Origin: Xenophilus sp. L33
GTDB taxonomy: Bacteria; Pseudomonadota; Gammaproteobacteria; Burkholderiales; Burkholderiaceae_C
Assembly: GCF_009765735.1 (NCBI RefSeq)
Contig: NZ_LMUW01000049.1
Location: 1 to 64,000, forward strand
Length of the DNA: 64,000 nt
Direction of reading: 5' to 3'
Shown: piece after piece, positions 42,423 through 52,591 of the stretch
Layout: each line of letters starts with the position of its first letter
How positions within the stretch are numbered: position 1 is the first letter of the stretch
Notes under the pieces: model-generated
What the model saw: the letters and a program-made list of their open reading frames with translations, nothing else
The model's database searches: none
What the model was told of the DNA's origin: nothing
Position numbers and translations under genes: made by a program

Positions 42423-44128
42423 TGGCGCAGCTGCCGCACGCCAGCCTGCCGCAGTGGTGGCGCGACGCCTGCCGCGAACGCGGCGCCCAGCCGGCGCTGA
42501 GGCAGAAGCGGCGCGGCCTCTGGACCACCTCGAGCTGGGCCGACTGGTATGCGCGTTCGCGCGCGCTGGGCCTGGCGCTGGCTGCGCGCGGACTGCAGCC
42601 GGGCGAGGTGGTGTCGCTGCTGTCGGAGAACCGGGTCGAGTGGCTGGTGGCCGACCTCGCGGTGCAGGCGGTCGGCGGCATCGCCCACGGCCTCTATCCG
42701 AGCACCTCGGCCGCGGAACTGGCGCGCGTGCTGGGCGACGCCGGAACGCGCGTGCTGGTGGTCGACGGCGCGGCCCAGCTGGGCAAGTGGCTGGAGGTGC
42801 GCGCGCGATGTCCGTCGCTGCGGCAGGTGGTGGTGATGGACCCGCGCGGCCTGCGCGACTTCGCCGACCCGCAGGTGATCGGCCTGGCCGCCTTGATGGC
42901 CGAAGGCGAGGCACTCGCCGCCAGCGACGCCGGGGCCTTCGAGCGTGCGATCGATGCCGGTGTCGCCGAGCAGCCGGCGATGCTGGTGTCGTCCGCCGGC
43001 AGCACCGGGCCGGCCGGCCTCTCGATGATCCGCCAGCGTGGCGTGCTGCAGCAGATGCGCACCGCGCCGCGCTGGCTCGAGATCGACGCCGGCGAGCGCA
43101 GTCTGTCGCTGGTCTCGCTGGCCCATTCCGGCGAACGCATGCTGGCCATCGGTGCGCCGCTGGCCACCGGCTGCATCGTGCACTTTCCCGAAAGCCGCGC
43201 CACGGTGCTCAACGACCTGCGCGAGGTCGCGCCGCAACTGGTCTTCGCGACGCCGCGCTTCTGGCGCCAGCTGCAGCAGCGCATCGAGCTCGCGATGCGC
43301 GGCTCGATCCCGCTGGCGCGCCGCGCCTATGGCCGGGCGCTGGCGCGGCGCGGCGGCTGGCTCGGCCGCGCCGCCCTGCACAACCTGCGCCGATCGCTCG
43401 GGCTGCAGCACATGCGCATGGCGATCAGCGGCGGCGCGGCGCTCGACGATGCGCAGGTCGACTGGTATGCCGCGCTGGAGGTGCCGCTCTTCGACGCCTA
43501 CGGACTGGCACAGACCGCGGGCTTCTGCAGCGTGACGCGCATGCATCGCGCGAATGCGTCGCAAGGACACGGCACGCCGTTGCGGCTCGACGAGAACGGC
43601 CAGGTGCTGGTGCGCGGTGCCGGGCTGGTGGCCGAGGCCTGGGGGCAAGGCCCGGCGCATGCCGACGCGAGCGAAGCCGAAGGCTGGTTCGCCACGGGCG
43701 ACCACGGCACGCAGGACGCCGACGGCCGCGTCCGGATCCTCGGCCGGCTGGGTTCGGCCGGTGCGCCCAGCATCGCCGAACGCGCATTGCGGCAGAGGAG
43801 CTTCATCGCGGATGCGCTGGTCTTCGATGCCGGCGTGGCGATCGTCGCGCTGGACGAGGAACGGGTGGGCCATCACGCCCAGGAGCATCAGCTGGCATTC
43901 ACCGACCCGGCGAGCCTGGCACGCCACCCGGGGGTCGTGGCCTGCATCGCGGCCGAGGTCGAGGCGGTGAACCGGGCCCTGCCCGCATCGCAGCGGGTGC
44001 ACGCCTTCCGCATCATCGAGCGCTCGCTGTCGGAAGAGGACGAGGAACTGGCGCCGACGCTGCAGCTGCGCCGGCATGCGGTGGAGCGGCTCTACGCGCC
44101 GCTCATTGCAGAGAGGCGCGGCGGCTAG
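42422..44128 (+). CDS. AMP-binding ligase-like protein with degraded motifs
   Basis: 568 residues. The fold is that of long-chain acyl-CoA synthetases: SLLSENRVEWLVADLAVQ, GGIAHGLYPSTSAAEL, GWFATGDHGTQDADGRVRI. Key positions differ from consensus: the P-loop TSGTTGxPKG reads SSAGSTGPAGLS (190-201, no Lys), YGxTE reads YGLAQT, and the A10 Lys of TPTLKLRR is Gln (APTLQLRR). These changes would weaken ATP binding and adenylation. It may be an altered ligase, or have a binding or regulatory role. Last gene of the operon. Confidence 0.82.
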   Translation: MAQLPHASLPQWWRDACRERGAQPALRQKRRGLWTTSSWADWYARSRALGLALAARGLQPGEVVSLLSENRVEWLVADLAVQAVGGIAHGLYPSTSAAELARVLGDAGTRVLVVDGAAQLGKWLEVRARCPSLRQVVVMDPRGLRDFADPQVIGLAALMAEGEALAASDAGAFERAIDAGVAEQPAMLVSSAGSTGPAGLSMIRQRGVLQQMRTAPRWLEIDAGERSLSLVSLAHSGERMLAIGAPLATGCIVHFPESRATVLNDLREVAPQLVFATPRFWRQLQQRIELAMRGSIPLARRAYGRALARRGGWLGRAALHNLRRSLGLQHMRMAISGGAALDDAQVDWYAALEVPLFDAYGLAQTAGFCSVTRMHRANASQGHGTPLRLDENGQVLVRGAGLVAEAWGQGPAHADASEAEGWFATGDHGTQDADGRVRILGRLGSAGAPSIAERALRQRSFIADALVFDAGVAIVALDEERVGHHAQEHQLAFTDPASLARHPGVVACIAAEVEAVNRALPASQRVHAFRIIERSLSEEDEELAPTLQLRRHAVERLYAPLIAERRGG

Positions 44129-44131
44129 GAC

Positions 44132-44872
44132 CTACCAGCGCTCGTTCCAGGGCCTGAGGTCGAGCTCGTAGGTCCAGGCGTCGCGCGGCTGGTTGTGCAG
44201 GAACCAGTAGTTCTCGGCGATGTGCTCCGGGTTCAGGATGCCGTCCTGGTCCTTGGTGGCGTACTTCTCGGGGAAGTTGGTGCGGATGAACTCGGTGTCG
44301 ATCGAGCCGTCGACCACCACGTGCGCGACGTGCACGTTCTTCGGACCCAGCTCGCGCGCCATGCTCTGCGACAGCGCCCGCAGCGCGTGCTTGGCACCGG
44401 CGAAGGCCGAGAAGGTTGCGGCGCCGCGCAAGGCCGCGGTGGCGCCGGTGAAGATCACCGTGCCGCGGCCGCGCGCGCTCATGCGGCGCGCGGCTTCACG
44501 GCCGTTCAGGAAGCCGCTGAAGCAGGCCATCTCCCAGATCTTGAAATACTTGCGCGCGGTCTCGTCGACCACGGTCGACGGCACGTTGGCGCCGATGTTG
44601 AAGACCAGCACCTCGACCGGACCGATCTCGGCCTCGATCCGGTCCCACAACGCGATCACCTGTTCTTCCTTGCGGGCGTCGGAGCCGAAGGCGACGGCCT
44701 TGCCGCCGGCAGCCTCGATGCTCTGCACCAGCGGCTGCAGCTTCTCGGCGTCGCGGCGGGTGACGCAGGCGGTGTAGCCGCCAGCGGCGAAGCGCTTGGC
44801 GATCGCACCGCCGGTGGAGTCACCGGCGCCGATCACGAGCGCCACCTTGGCGCGGGGAGTTTCCGAGGTCAT
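44132..44872 (-). CDS. SDR-family protein with Phe in place of catalytic Tyr
   Basis: 246 residues, AAGGAGACGAC before the ATG. KVALVIGAGDSTGGAIA at the N-terminus and VLVFNIGANV at the NNAG position identify the fold. The YxxxK site reads FAGAK. The end YELDLRPWNERW parallels the SDR at 21869-22570. It is convergent with the ligase-like gene (three bases apart), and its upstream region carries an AACG-GT-CGTT operator, so it belongs to the TetR regulon. Confidence 0.83.
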   Translation of the reverse strand: MTSETPRAKVALVIGAGDSTGGAIAKRFAAGGYTACVTRRDAEKLQPLVQSIEAAGGKAVAFGSDARKEEQVIALWDRIEAEIGPVEVLVFNIGANVPSTVVDETARKYFKIWEMACFSGFLNGREAARRMSARGRGTVIFTGATAALRGAATFSAFAGAKHALRALSQSMARELGPKNVHVAHVVVDGSIDTEFIRTNFPEKYATKDQDGILNPEHIAENYWFLHNQPRDAWTYELDLRPWNERW

Positions 44873-44888
44873 GTCGTCTCCTTTGAAA

Positions 44889-44898
44889 AACGGTCGTT
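44889..44898. promoter_or_regulatory. TetR operator (AACGGTCGTT) upstream of the SDR gene
   Basis: AACGGTCGTT matches the AACG-NN-CGTT box; the outer four bases on each side are perfectly symmetric, the central two are not. It sits 17 bp upstream of the SDR start codon, where it would block expression. A second TAACGTCC word (44911-44918 on the reverse strand) is close by. The regulator is inferred to be the TetR protein just upstream. Confidence 0.6.
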
Positions 44899-44972
44899 AG
44901 GTCATTGGACGTTAAGCGAGGGCGCCGGCGCTGTCAATCGAAGCAGCCGCGCTCGCTGGCACATCGGGGACC

Positions 44973-45533
44973 TCAGGACAGGTGCGTCTTGTCGATCGAG
45001 CGGCGGGTCGACGCCAGGATCTCCTGGCGGGTGCGGTCGCTCTCGACGATGCGCGCCATGACGAGCGCGCCGACGCACTGGGCCATCACCGCCCAGGCCG
45101 CGTCGGGGTCGTCGCCGAGCCGGCTGCTCCAGCTCTTGTGCACCTTCTTGAGCGAACGCTCGACCACCGTCTTGATGGCCGGCTCGGCGCGCGCGATCTC
45201 GGCGCCGAGCGTGGGCAGCACGCAGCCGGTTTCTGGGTGCAGCGCATGGGCGCTGCTGAGGTAGCTGCGCAGGCACTTGGCGACATGGTCGGGCGGCGAA
45301 TCGGGCGTGCCGGCGAGCATGTCGTTGCTGTTCTCGAGTTCGCGCTCGACCAGGGCGGCGAACAGCTCGTTCTTCGAGCCGAAGTGGCTGTAGAACGCAC
45401 CGCCCGTGAGACCGACCGCGGCCATCAGGGTGTCGACGCCGGTGCTCGCGAAGCCGTCCTTCTTGACGATCGCGCGGCTGCTCTCGAGCAGCTTCTCGCG
45501 GGTTTCCTGCTTGTGGTTGCTGGCGTAGCGCAT
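44973..45533 (-). CDS. TetR-family repressor of the acyl-CoA regulon
   Basis: 186 residues. The helix-turn-helix is typical: TREKLLESSRAIVKKDG, then VDTLMAAVGLTGGAFYSHFGSKNEL. The ligand domain contains LHPETGCVLPTLGAEIAR, a pattern of the NemR/AcuR-like group. It is divergent from the DsbA-family gene; the shared gap holds a perfect AAACGATCGTTT. The same core occurs at the ABC operon promoter, and a close match before the SDR gene, so one regulator probably governs all three units plus itself. Confidence 0.9.
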   Translation of the reverse strand: MRYASNHKQETREKLLESSRAIVKKDGFASTGVDTLMAAVGLTGGAFYSHFGSKNELFAALVERELENSNDMLAGTPDSPPDHVAKCLRSYLSSAHALHPETGCVLPTLGAEIARAEPAIKTVVERSLKKVHKSWSSRLGDDPDAAWAVMAQCVGALVMARIVESDRTRQEILASTRRSIDKTHLS

Positions 45534-45593
45534 CGATGACTCCTGGGCTCAGGGTTTCCCCGTTGACATGGGCATGCACCTTAACATATCGTC

Positions 45594-45613
45594 CGTTTGC
45601 CAAACGATCGTTT
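45594..45613. promoter_or_regulatory. overlapping TetR operators between tetR and the DsbA-family gene
   Basis: A 13-bp palindrome CGTTTG-C-CAAACG (45594-45606) overlaps a perfect 12-bp palindrome AAACGATCGTTT (45602-45613), giving three CAAACG-type half-sites in one turn each. A TTGACA box (45563-45568) lies upstream but no good -10 follows at 17 bp. The position would allow control of both divergent genes. Confidence 0.78.
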
Positions 45614-45636
45614 ATCTAATAAGGAAAGTCGCATCC

Positions 45637-46227
45637 ATGAGCCGGCAGGTGGAATTCTTCTTCGACGTCGGCAGCCCCGCGTCCTATCTCGCGTGGACCC
45701 AGTTGCCCGCGCTGTGCGCCGAGGCGGGCGCCACGCTGGTCCATCGGCCGATGCTGCTCGGCGGCGTCTTCCAGGCCACCGGCAACGCCTCGCCGGCCGC
45801 AGTGCCGGTCAAGGGCGCCTACAGCCGCGTCGACCTCGGCCGCTACGCCAGGCGCTATGGCGTGCCGCTGCAACAAAACCCGCACTTCCCCATCATCACG
45901 CTGATGCTGATGCGCGCCGCCACCGGCGTGCAGATGCGCACGCCCGAGCGCTTCCAGGACTTCCTGCGCACCGTCTTCACAGGCCTCTGGGTCGATGCGC
46001 TCGACCTCAACCAGCCCGCGATCACCGCCTCGGTGCTGGCAGGCGGCGGCTTCGATCCGGCGGCCATCCTCGCGCTGGCCAACGACCCCGAAGTCAAGGC
46101 GCAGTTGCGCGCGACCACCGACGAGGCGGTCGCCCGCAAGGTCTTCGGCGCGCCGACCATGTTCGTCGGCGACCAGATGTTCTTCGGCCAGGACCGGCTC
46201 GACTTCGTGCGCGAAGCGCTCGCCTGA
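45637..46227 (+). CDS. DsbA-family isomerase (2-hydroxychromene-2-carboxylate isomerase-like)
   Basis: 196 residues with AAGGAAAG upstream. VEFFFDVGSPASYLAW is the start of the HCCA isomerase branch of the DsbA fold; the Ser in GSP replaces the redox Cys pair and contacts glutathione in characterised members. KVFGAPTMFVGDQMFFGQDRL is the conserved C-terminal loop. HCCA isomerases act in naphthalene-type pathways, but many homologues lie in unrelated acyl-CoA operons, as here. It starts the three-gene unit with a ligase and a dehydrogenase. Confidence 0.83.
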   Translation: MSRQVEFFFDVGSPASYLAWTQLPALCAEAGATLVHRPMLLGGVFQATGNASPAAVPVKGAYSRVDLGRYARRYGVPLQQNPHFPIITLMLMRAATGVQMRTPERFQDFLRTVFTGLWVDALDLNQPAITASVLAGGGFDPAAILALANDPEVKAQLRATTDEAVARKVFGAPTMFVGDQMFFGQDRLDFVREALA

Positions 46228-46264
46228 GCCCGCGCGCCACACCAGAAAGCTCAAGAGACACCCC

Positions 46265-47908
46265 ATGCAAGCACGCCCCTGGCATTCGAGCTACCCGATC
46301 GGCATGCCGCACGAAGCGCCGATCGAACCCGGCCTCACCCTGCCCGAATTGATGCAGCGCAGCTTCGAGCGCTTCCCGGAGCAGGTCGCCTTCACCTGCG
46401 GCGAAGCGGGCCTGCGCTACCGCGAACTGGCGCAGCATTCGCTCGCCTTCGCGGCGTACCTGCAAGGCCTCGGCCTCGCACCCGGCGACCGCATCGCGCT
46501 GATGCTGCCCAACAGCCTGGTGTATCCGGTGGCGCTGGTCGCGGCCCTGCGTGCCGGCCTGGTGGTGGTGAGCGTGAATCCGCTCTACACCGCGCGCGAA
46601 CTGGCCTATCAGTTGCAGGACTCCGGCGCCCGCGCGATCGTCACCACCGAGGCGGTGCTGCCGCTGCTGGCCCCGCTGCGCGCCGAGCTGCCCCTGGCGC
46701 ACGTGGTCTTCGCGAACGCCGACGAACTGCAGCCGGCCGGCGCGCACTGGCCGCTCGCGCGCGACGCCGAGCCGAGCGACGGCGCCGTGCCCTTCGGCCG
46801 CGCACTGGCGCTCGGCGAGGGCCGGCCATTCGCTGCGCCGCGCATCGCGACCACCGACGTCGCCTTCCTGCAATACACCGGCGGCACCACCGGCGTCGCC
46901 AAGGGCGCCGCCCTCAGCCAGGCCAACATGGTCGCCAGCACGGTGCAGATGCTGACCTGGCTCGACAGCATCTTCCCGCCCGGCAACTGCTCGTGCGTGA
47001 CGCCGCTGCCGCTCTATCACATCTATCCGATCAACGTCGCGCTGATGCTCTTCTCGCGCGGCGGCACCAACCGCCTCCTGGCCAACGCGCGCGACATCTC
47101 GACCGTGCTGGCCGAGTTCCGGCGCGCGACCTTCAGCATCCTGATCGGGGTCAACACGCTCTTCAACGGGCTGCTCGCGAGCGGCGGCCTGCGCCGGGAG
47201 GACTTCGCCGGCACTGGCACCGTGATCGGCGCCGGCGCCACCATCCAGCAGGCGGTGGCCGAGCGCTGGAAGGCCGCCACCGGCGTGCCGATCCGCGAAG
47301 GCTACGGCCTGACCGAATGCTCGCCCTGCGTGGCCTTCAACGTGCTGGGCGGCGCCGACTGGACCGGCAGCATCGGCGTGCCGATGCCTTCGACCGACGT
47401 CAGGCTGATCGACGAGCAAGGCCGCGAAGTGCCGGTCGGCGAACGCGGCGAGCTCTGCATCAAGGGCCCGCAGGTGTTCTCCGGCTACTGGCAGCGGCCC
47501 GAAGACAGCGCCCGCGCCTTCACCGCCGACGGCTGGTTCCGCACCGGCGACGTCGTGACCATGGATGCGCGCGGCTTCCTCTACGTGGTCGACCGGCTGA
47601 AGGACATGATCCTGGTGTCGGGCTTCAACGTCTATCCGAACGAGATCGAGGCGGTGGTCGCGCTGATGCCCTCGGTGCTCGAATCGGCCTGCATCGGGAT
47701 CCCCGACGATCGCTCGGGCGAGGTGCCGCACCTGTTCGTGGTGCCCAGGGACGAGACCCTCACCGCCGCACAGGTCGAAGCGCACTGCCGCGCCAACCTC
47801 ACCGCCTACAAGGTGCCGCGGCGCGTCAGCTTCGTCGACGCGCTGCCGAAGTCGGCGGTGGGCAAGATCCTGCGCAAGGAATTGCGCACCTTGCAGCCGG
47901 CGGCGTGA
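46265..47908 (+). CDS. long-chain acyl-CoA synthetase-like AMP ligase
   Basis: 547 residues with all canonical ANL motifs intact: P-loop YTGGTTGVAKGA, YGLTECSP, GWFRTGD, and the A10 Lys in KSAVGKILRKEL. It resembles FadD-type ligases that activate fatty or aryl-alkanoic acids to CoA thioesters. Its intact motifs contrast with the degraded ligase at 42422-44128. The next gene starts by sharing one base with its stop, so activation and dehydrogenation are co-expressed. Confidence 0.9.
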   Translation: MQARPWHSSYPIGMPHEAPIEPGLTLPELMQRSFERFPEQVAFTCGEAGLRYRELAQHSLAFAAYLQGLGLAPGDRIALMLPNSLVYPVALVAALRAGLVVVSVNPLYTARELAYQLQDSGARAIVTTEAVLPLLAPLRAELPLAHVVFANADELQPAGAHWPLARDAEPSDGAVPFGRALALGEGRPFAAPRIATTDVAFLQYTGGTTGVAKGAALSQANMVASTVQMLTWLDSIFPPGNCSCVTPLPLYHIYPINVALMLFSRGGTNRLLANARDISTVLAEFRRATFSILIGVNTLFNGLLASGGLRREDFAGTGTVIGAGATIQQAVAERWKAATGVPIREGYGLTECSPCVAFNVLGGADWTGSIGVPMPSTDVRLIDEQGREVPVGERGELCIKGPQVFSGYWQRPEDSARAFTADGWFRTGDVVTMDARGFLYVVDRLKDMILVSGFNVYPNEIEAVVALMPSVLESACIGIPDDRSGEVPHLFVVPRDETLTAAQVEAHCRANLTAYKVPRRVSFVDALPKSAVGKILRKELRTLQPAA

Positions 47909-49660
47909 TGAGCGCCTACGCGCCGCCGCTGCGCGACCTGCGCTTCGTGCTCGACGAACTGCTGGCGGTGCCCGCGCTGCTGCAGCGCTGCGGCCGCGGT
48001 GAACTGGACGCCGACACCATCGACCAGGTGCTCGAAGGCGCGGGCCGCTTCGCGGCCGAGGTCATCGCGCCGCTCAACGCCGGCGGCGACCGGCAAGGCT
48101 GCAGCATGCCGCGGCCGGGCGAGGTCCGCACACCCGACGGCTTCCCGGACGCCTACCGTTCCTTCGTCGACGCCGGCTGGACCGGCCTCGGCTGCAGCAC
48201 CGACTTCGGCGGGCAGGCCCTGCCGCTCGCGATCGGCAGCGCGGTCAACGAGATGCTGAGCGGCGCCAACATGGCTTGGGCCGCCTATCCGGGCATGTCG
48301 CATGCCGCCTACCTGTGCATCGAGGCCAACGGCAGCGATGCGCAGAAGGCGCTCTACCTGCCGCGCATCGCGAGCGGCGACTGGGCCGGCACCATGTGCC
48401 TGACCGAACCCCACTGCGGCACCGACCTCGGCCTGCTGCGCACGCGCGCGCTGGCGGCCGCCGACGGCAGCTACCGGATCACCGGCAGCAAGATCTTCAT
48501 CTCGGGTGGCGAGCAGGACCTCACCGGCAACATCGTCCACCTGGTGCTGGCGCGGCTCGAGGATGCGCCGCCGGGCGTGAAGGGCATCTCGCTCTTCGTG
48601 GTGCCCAAGCGGCTGCCCGATGCGGAGGGCCAACCCGGCGCGCGCAACCCGGTCCACTGCAGCGGCATCGAGCAGAAGATGGGCATCCACGGCAACGCCA
48701 CCTGCACGCTGGACTTCGATGCGGCGACCGGCTGGCTGCTGGGCCAGCCGAACCAGGGGCTGGCGGCGATGTTCGTGATGATGAACCACGCGCGGGTCGC
48801 CGTCGGCGTCAATGCGGTCGGGCTGATGGAAGCGGCGCGCCAGAAGTCGCTGGCCTATGCCAGGGAGCGCGAGCAGGGCCGTGCGGCCGTGCGCATCGGC
48901 GGCGCGGCCGACCCGATCATCGCGCACGCCGACGTACGGCGGATGCTGCTGACGCAGAAGGCCTGGGTCGAGGGCGCGCGGGCGCTGGCGCTCTGGGCGA
49001 CCACGCTGATCGACAGCCAGCACCTCGACCCCGATGCCGCGGAACGCCACCGCGCCGGCCAGCTGCTCGCGATCGCCACGCCGGTGGTGAAGGCCTTCTG
49101 CAGCGACCTGGCGGTCGAGTCGATCGGGCTGGCGATGCAATGCTTCGGCGGCCACGGCTACATCCGCGACAACGGCGTCGAGCAGCACCTGCGCGACGCC
49201 CGCATCATTCCGCTCTACGAAGGCACCAACGGCGTGCAGGCGATGGACCTGCTGGACCGCAAGGTGATCGCGGATGGCGGTCGCGGGCTCGACGTGCTCC
49301 TGGGCTGCATCGACGACTGGGTCGCTTCGCAGGCGCAGGTGCCCGCGCTGCGCGAGTTCTGCCTGCCGCTCTCCGCGCTGGCGGCCGAGCTGCGCGCGGT
49401 GACGGCGGCGGTGCTGGCCGAATCCGAGACGGATCCCCAGGCGATCGGCGCGGCGGCCGCGCCCTACCTGCGGCTGGTCGGGCATCTGCTGCTGGCGTGG
49501 ATGTGGGCGCGCATGGCGGCGCTGTCGATCGATCGCATCGCGCGCGACGGCGGCGAGCCGATCCATGCCGCCAAGCTGGCGACCGCGCGCTTCTACGTCG
49601 AGCGGCTGCTGCCGGAGGTGCAGGCGCGCTGCGCGGAAATCCGCGCCGGCGCCGCCAGCC

Positions 49661-49689
<29 letters not shown>
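47908..49689 (+). CDS. acyl-CoA dehydrogenase with C-terminal extension
   Basis: 593 residues, longer than the 380-residue standard because of an extra C-terminal helical domain, as in FadE-like and DmdC-like members. FAD and substrate motifs: MCLTEPHCGTDLG, GITGSKIFISGGEQDL-like region, and the catalytic base Glu in LYEGTNGVQAMDLL. It likely dehydrogenates the CoA ester made by the preceding ligase. Its last 29 bases overlap the end of aroG on the other strand. Confidence 0.92.
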
Positions 49690-50797
<1,108 letters not shown>

Positions 50798-50816
50798 GTG
50801 TGTCTCGGTCTGTCCG

Positions 50817-51827
50817 TCAGGCGCCGGAGCGGGCGGTGGCTCGCCGCTTCGCAGCGCGGCGTGCGGGCGATGGGGCGGGCGCGACCGTCGAAGCGGGCGC
50901 GACCGGCAACGGCCGGTGCGCATCGAAGCGCGCCGCGATGAAGGCGCGCAGGCGCTCGTGGAAAGGCGGCGCCGAGCGACCGGCCAGGCGCACCAGGCCG
51001 AAGCGGGAGTCGACGCCATCGACATCGAGGCGCAGCGCGGCCAGCCGGCCGCTCTCGATCAGCTCGCGGCCGCAGGCGAGCACGCCCAGCACGACCGCAT
51101 CGCTGCGGAGCGCCACTTCCAGCAGGCTGGCGACGTCCTCGCACAGGAGCCGGATCAGCTCGTCCGGATGCGCGCCGGGGCCGAAGGCGGTGACCATGCG
51201 GCGCACCACTTCCTCGCTCCAGTGCGTGCTGGCGATCGGGTAGGCGCGCAGGTCGTCGAAGCGAACCTGGCCGCCGCGCCGGACCAGCGGATGGTCCGGC
51301 CGGCACATCAGGCCGGCGGGCAGGTCGGCGAGATGGTCGATGTGCAGGTCCGGCGTCGGCAGCACCGATCGCAGGTCGACCACCAGGGCGTCGAGCCGGC
51401 GTTCGCGCAGGCGCGCCACCTGCTCCTCCACCGGCCCGCGCGACAGGCTGAACTGCAGGCGGGGGAACTGGTTGGCGACGAAGGCCAGCATCTCGACGTT
51501 CAGCAGCGCGGCCGGCGTGGCGCCGATGCCGAGCCGGAAGCGGCCGCTCTCGCCCTGTGCATGCACCGACACGCAGCGCGCCAGTTCGTCGGCATCGACC
51601 ACCACGTGCCGTGCGTGGTCGAGCACCGCCTCGCCGACCGCGGTCAGTTCGGCCCGCTTGCCGATGCGGTCGACCAGCGTCGCGCCGAGGTCCTGCTCCA
51701 GCGCCGCGATGCTGCGGCTCAGCGCCGACTGGGTCAGGTTGCAGAGGCTGGCCGCGCGGGTGAAGGAGCGCGCCTCGGCGAGCGCCACGAAGTGCCTGAA
51801 CTGCCGGATCGTCGCCGAGGAGTTCAT
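50817..51827 (-). CDS. LysR-family transcriptional regulator
   Basis: 336 residues from ATG 51827. IRQFRHFVALAEARSFTRAA and LTQSALSRSIAALEQDLGA form the winged helix; the effector domain spans about 90-290. A Pro/Ala/Arg-rich tail of some 40 residues (to ARSGA) is longer than usual. It lies 19 bp before aroG on the same strand; since aroG is not usually LysR-controlled here, the target may be elsewhere. Confidence 0.87.
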   Translation of the reverse strand: MNSSATIRQFRHFVALAEARSFTRAASLCNLTQSALSRSIAALEQDLGATLVDRIGKRAELTAVGEAVLDHARHVVVDADELARCVSVHAQGESGRFRLGIGATPAALLNVEMLAFVANQFPRLQFSLSRGPVEEQVARLRERRLDALVVDLRSVLPTPDLHIDHLADLPAGLMCRPDHPLVRRGGQVRFDDLRAYPIASTHWSEEVVRRMVTAFGPGAHPDELIRLLCEDVASLLEVALRSDAVVLGVLACGRELIESGRLAALRLDVDGVDSRFGLVRLAGRSAPPFHERLRAFIAARFDAHRPLPVAPASTVAPAPSPARRAAKRRATARSGA

Positions 51828-51938
51828 GGGGTCACCGGAGGAAGGCCGCACCGTCGATTCATGGGTCGACGATGTTGCCACAGCCGGGTGGGCGGCTGGG
51901 CGGTCACGCCTTGAAAAAGACTCGAATCGCCTGCTGCG

Positions 51939-52469
51939 TCAATTGATGTCGAAGACTCCGACGATCTTCCAATGACCGTTCACTTTTTTCAGTTGCACCG
52001 CCACCTTGGTCGAGAGATCCCGGTCCTGAAGACTGGCCACCACGGTGGCCTCGTTCCCAATCCGCTCAGTGGCCCGCACGGAGATGTTGTCGGCCCAAGT
52101 GTCCGAGAAGTCCTGTGCCTTGATGAAATAGTCGCTGTCGAGCGACTGGGCCTTGGCCCATGCGATGAGCTTGCGGTGCAAGTCCTTGGCAATGAATTGG
52201 TCTATGGCCTGCTTTCCGTCGTCCAGCGGTTCTTGCATTGCTACCAGTTCCTTCATATACCACTGGTAGAACTTCAATGTGGCGGCCTCTTCGGGCAGCG
52301 GGTCCCTTGCAAAGGAAGACAAAGCCGATGCGGCCAGTGCAAGGCCGACGATCCATTTCTTGGCGGCCACTTCCGGCGCCATTCCGCCGTAGGCGGCGCA
52401 CTTGCTCCTGCTGTTCGCCCCGGCATTTTCTCTCAGTGCAGCGACGGTTTTGTCCAGATCCCAACTCAT
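51939..52469 (-). CDS. chimeric orphan: T6SS amidase N-terminus fused to DUF3828-like immunity protein
   Basis: 176 residues from ATG 52469, with an excellent AAGGAGGGG ribosome-binding site. Residues 1-28 (SWDLDKTVAALRENA, ending SKCAAY) look like the beginning of type VI-associated peptidoglycan amidases, stopping at their catalytic Cys. From an internal Met at 52382 the protein reads as a separate periplasmic protein: a signal peptide (KKWIVGLALAASALSSFA) and a DUF3828-like domain, the kind used as immunity to such amidases. Base composition is lower in GC than both neighbours. Deletion fusing effector start to immunity gene is inferred. Confidence 0.6.
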   Translation of the reverse strand: MSWDLDKTVAALRENAGANSRSKCAAYGGMAPEVAAKKWIVGLALAASALSSFARDPLPEEAATLKFYQWYMKELVAMQEPLDDGKQAIDQFIAKDLHRKLIAWAKAQSLDSDYFIKAQDFSDTWADNISVRATERIGNEATVVASLQDRDLSTKVAVQLKKVNGHWKIVGVFDIN

Positions 52470-52591
52470 GTTCCCCTCCTTCAGAAAGCCCAATGGCTTC
52501 GGCTGAAGGATGGTCCGCGCCGGACTCGATCATTGGCATGAGAAGAATCTGAGTCTTGCAGCGCGCGAGTCGAAACCCGACGCGCCCGTCT

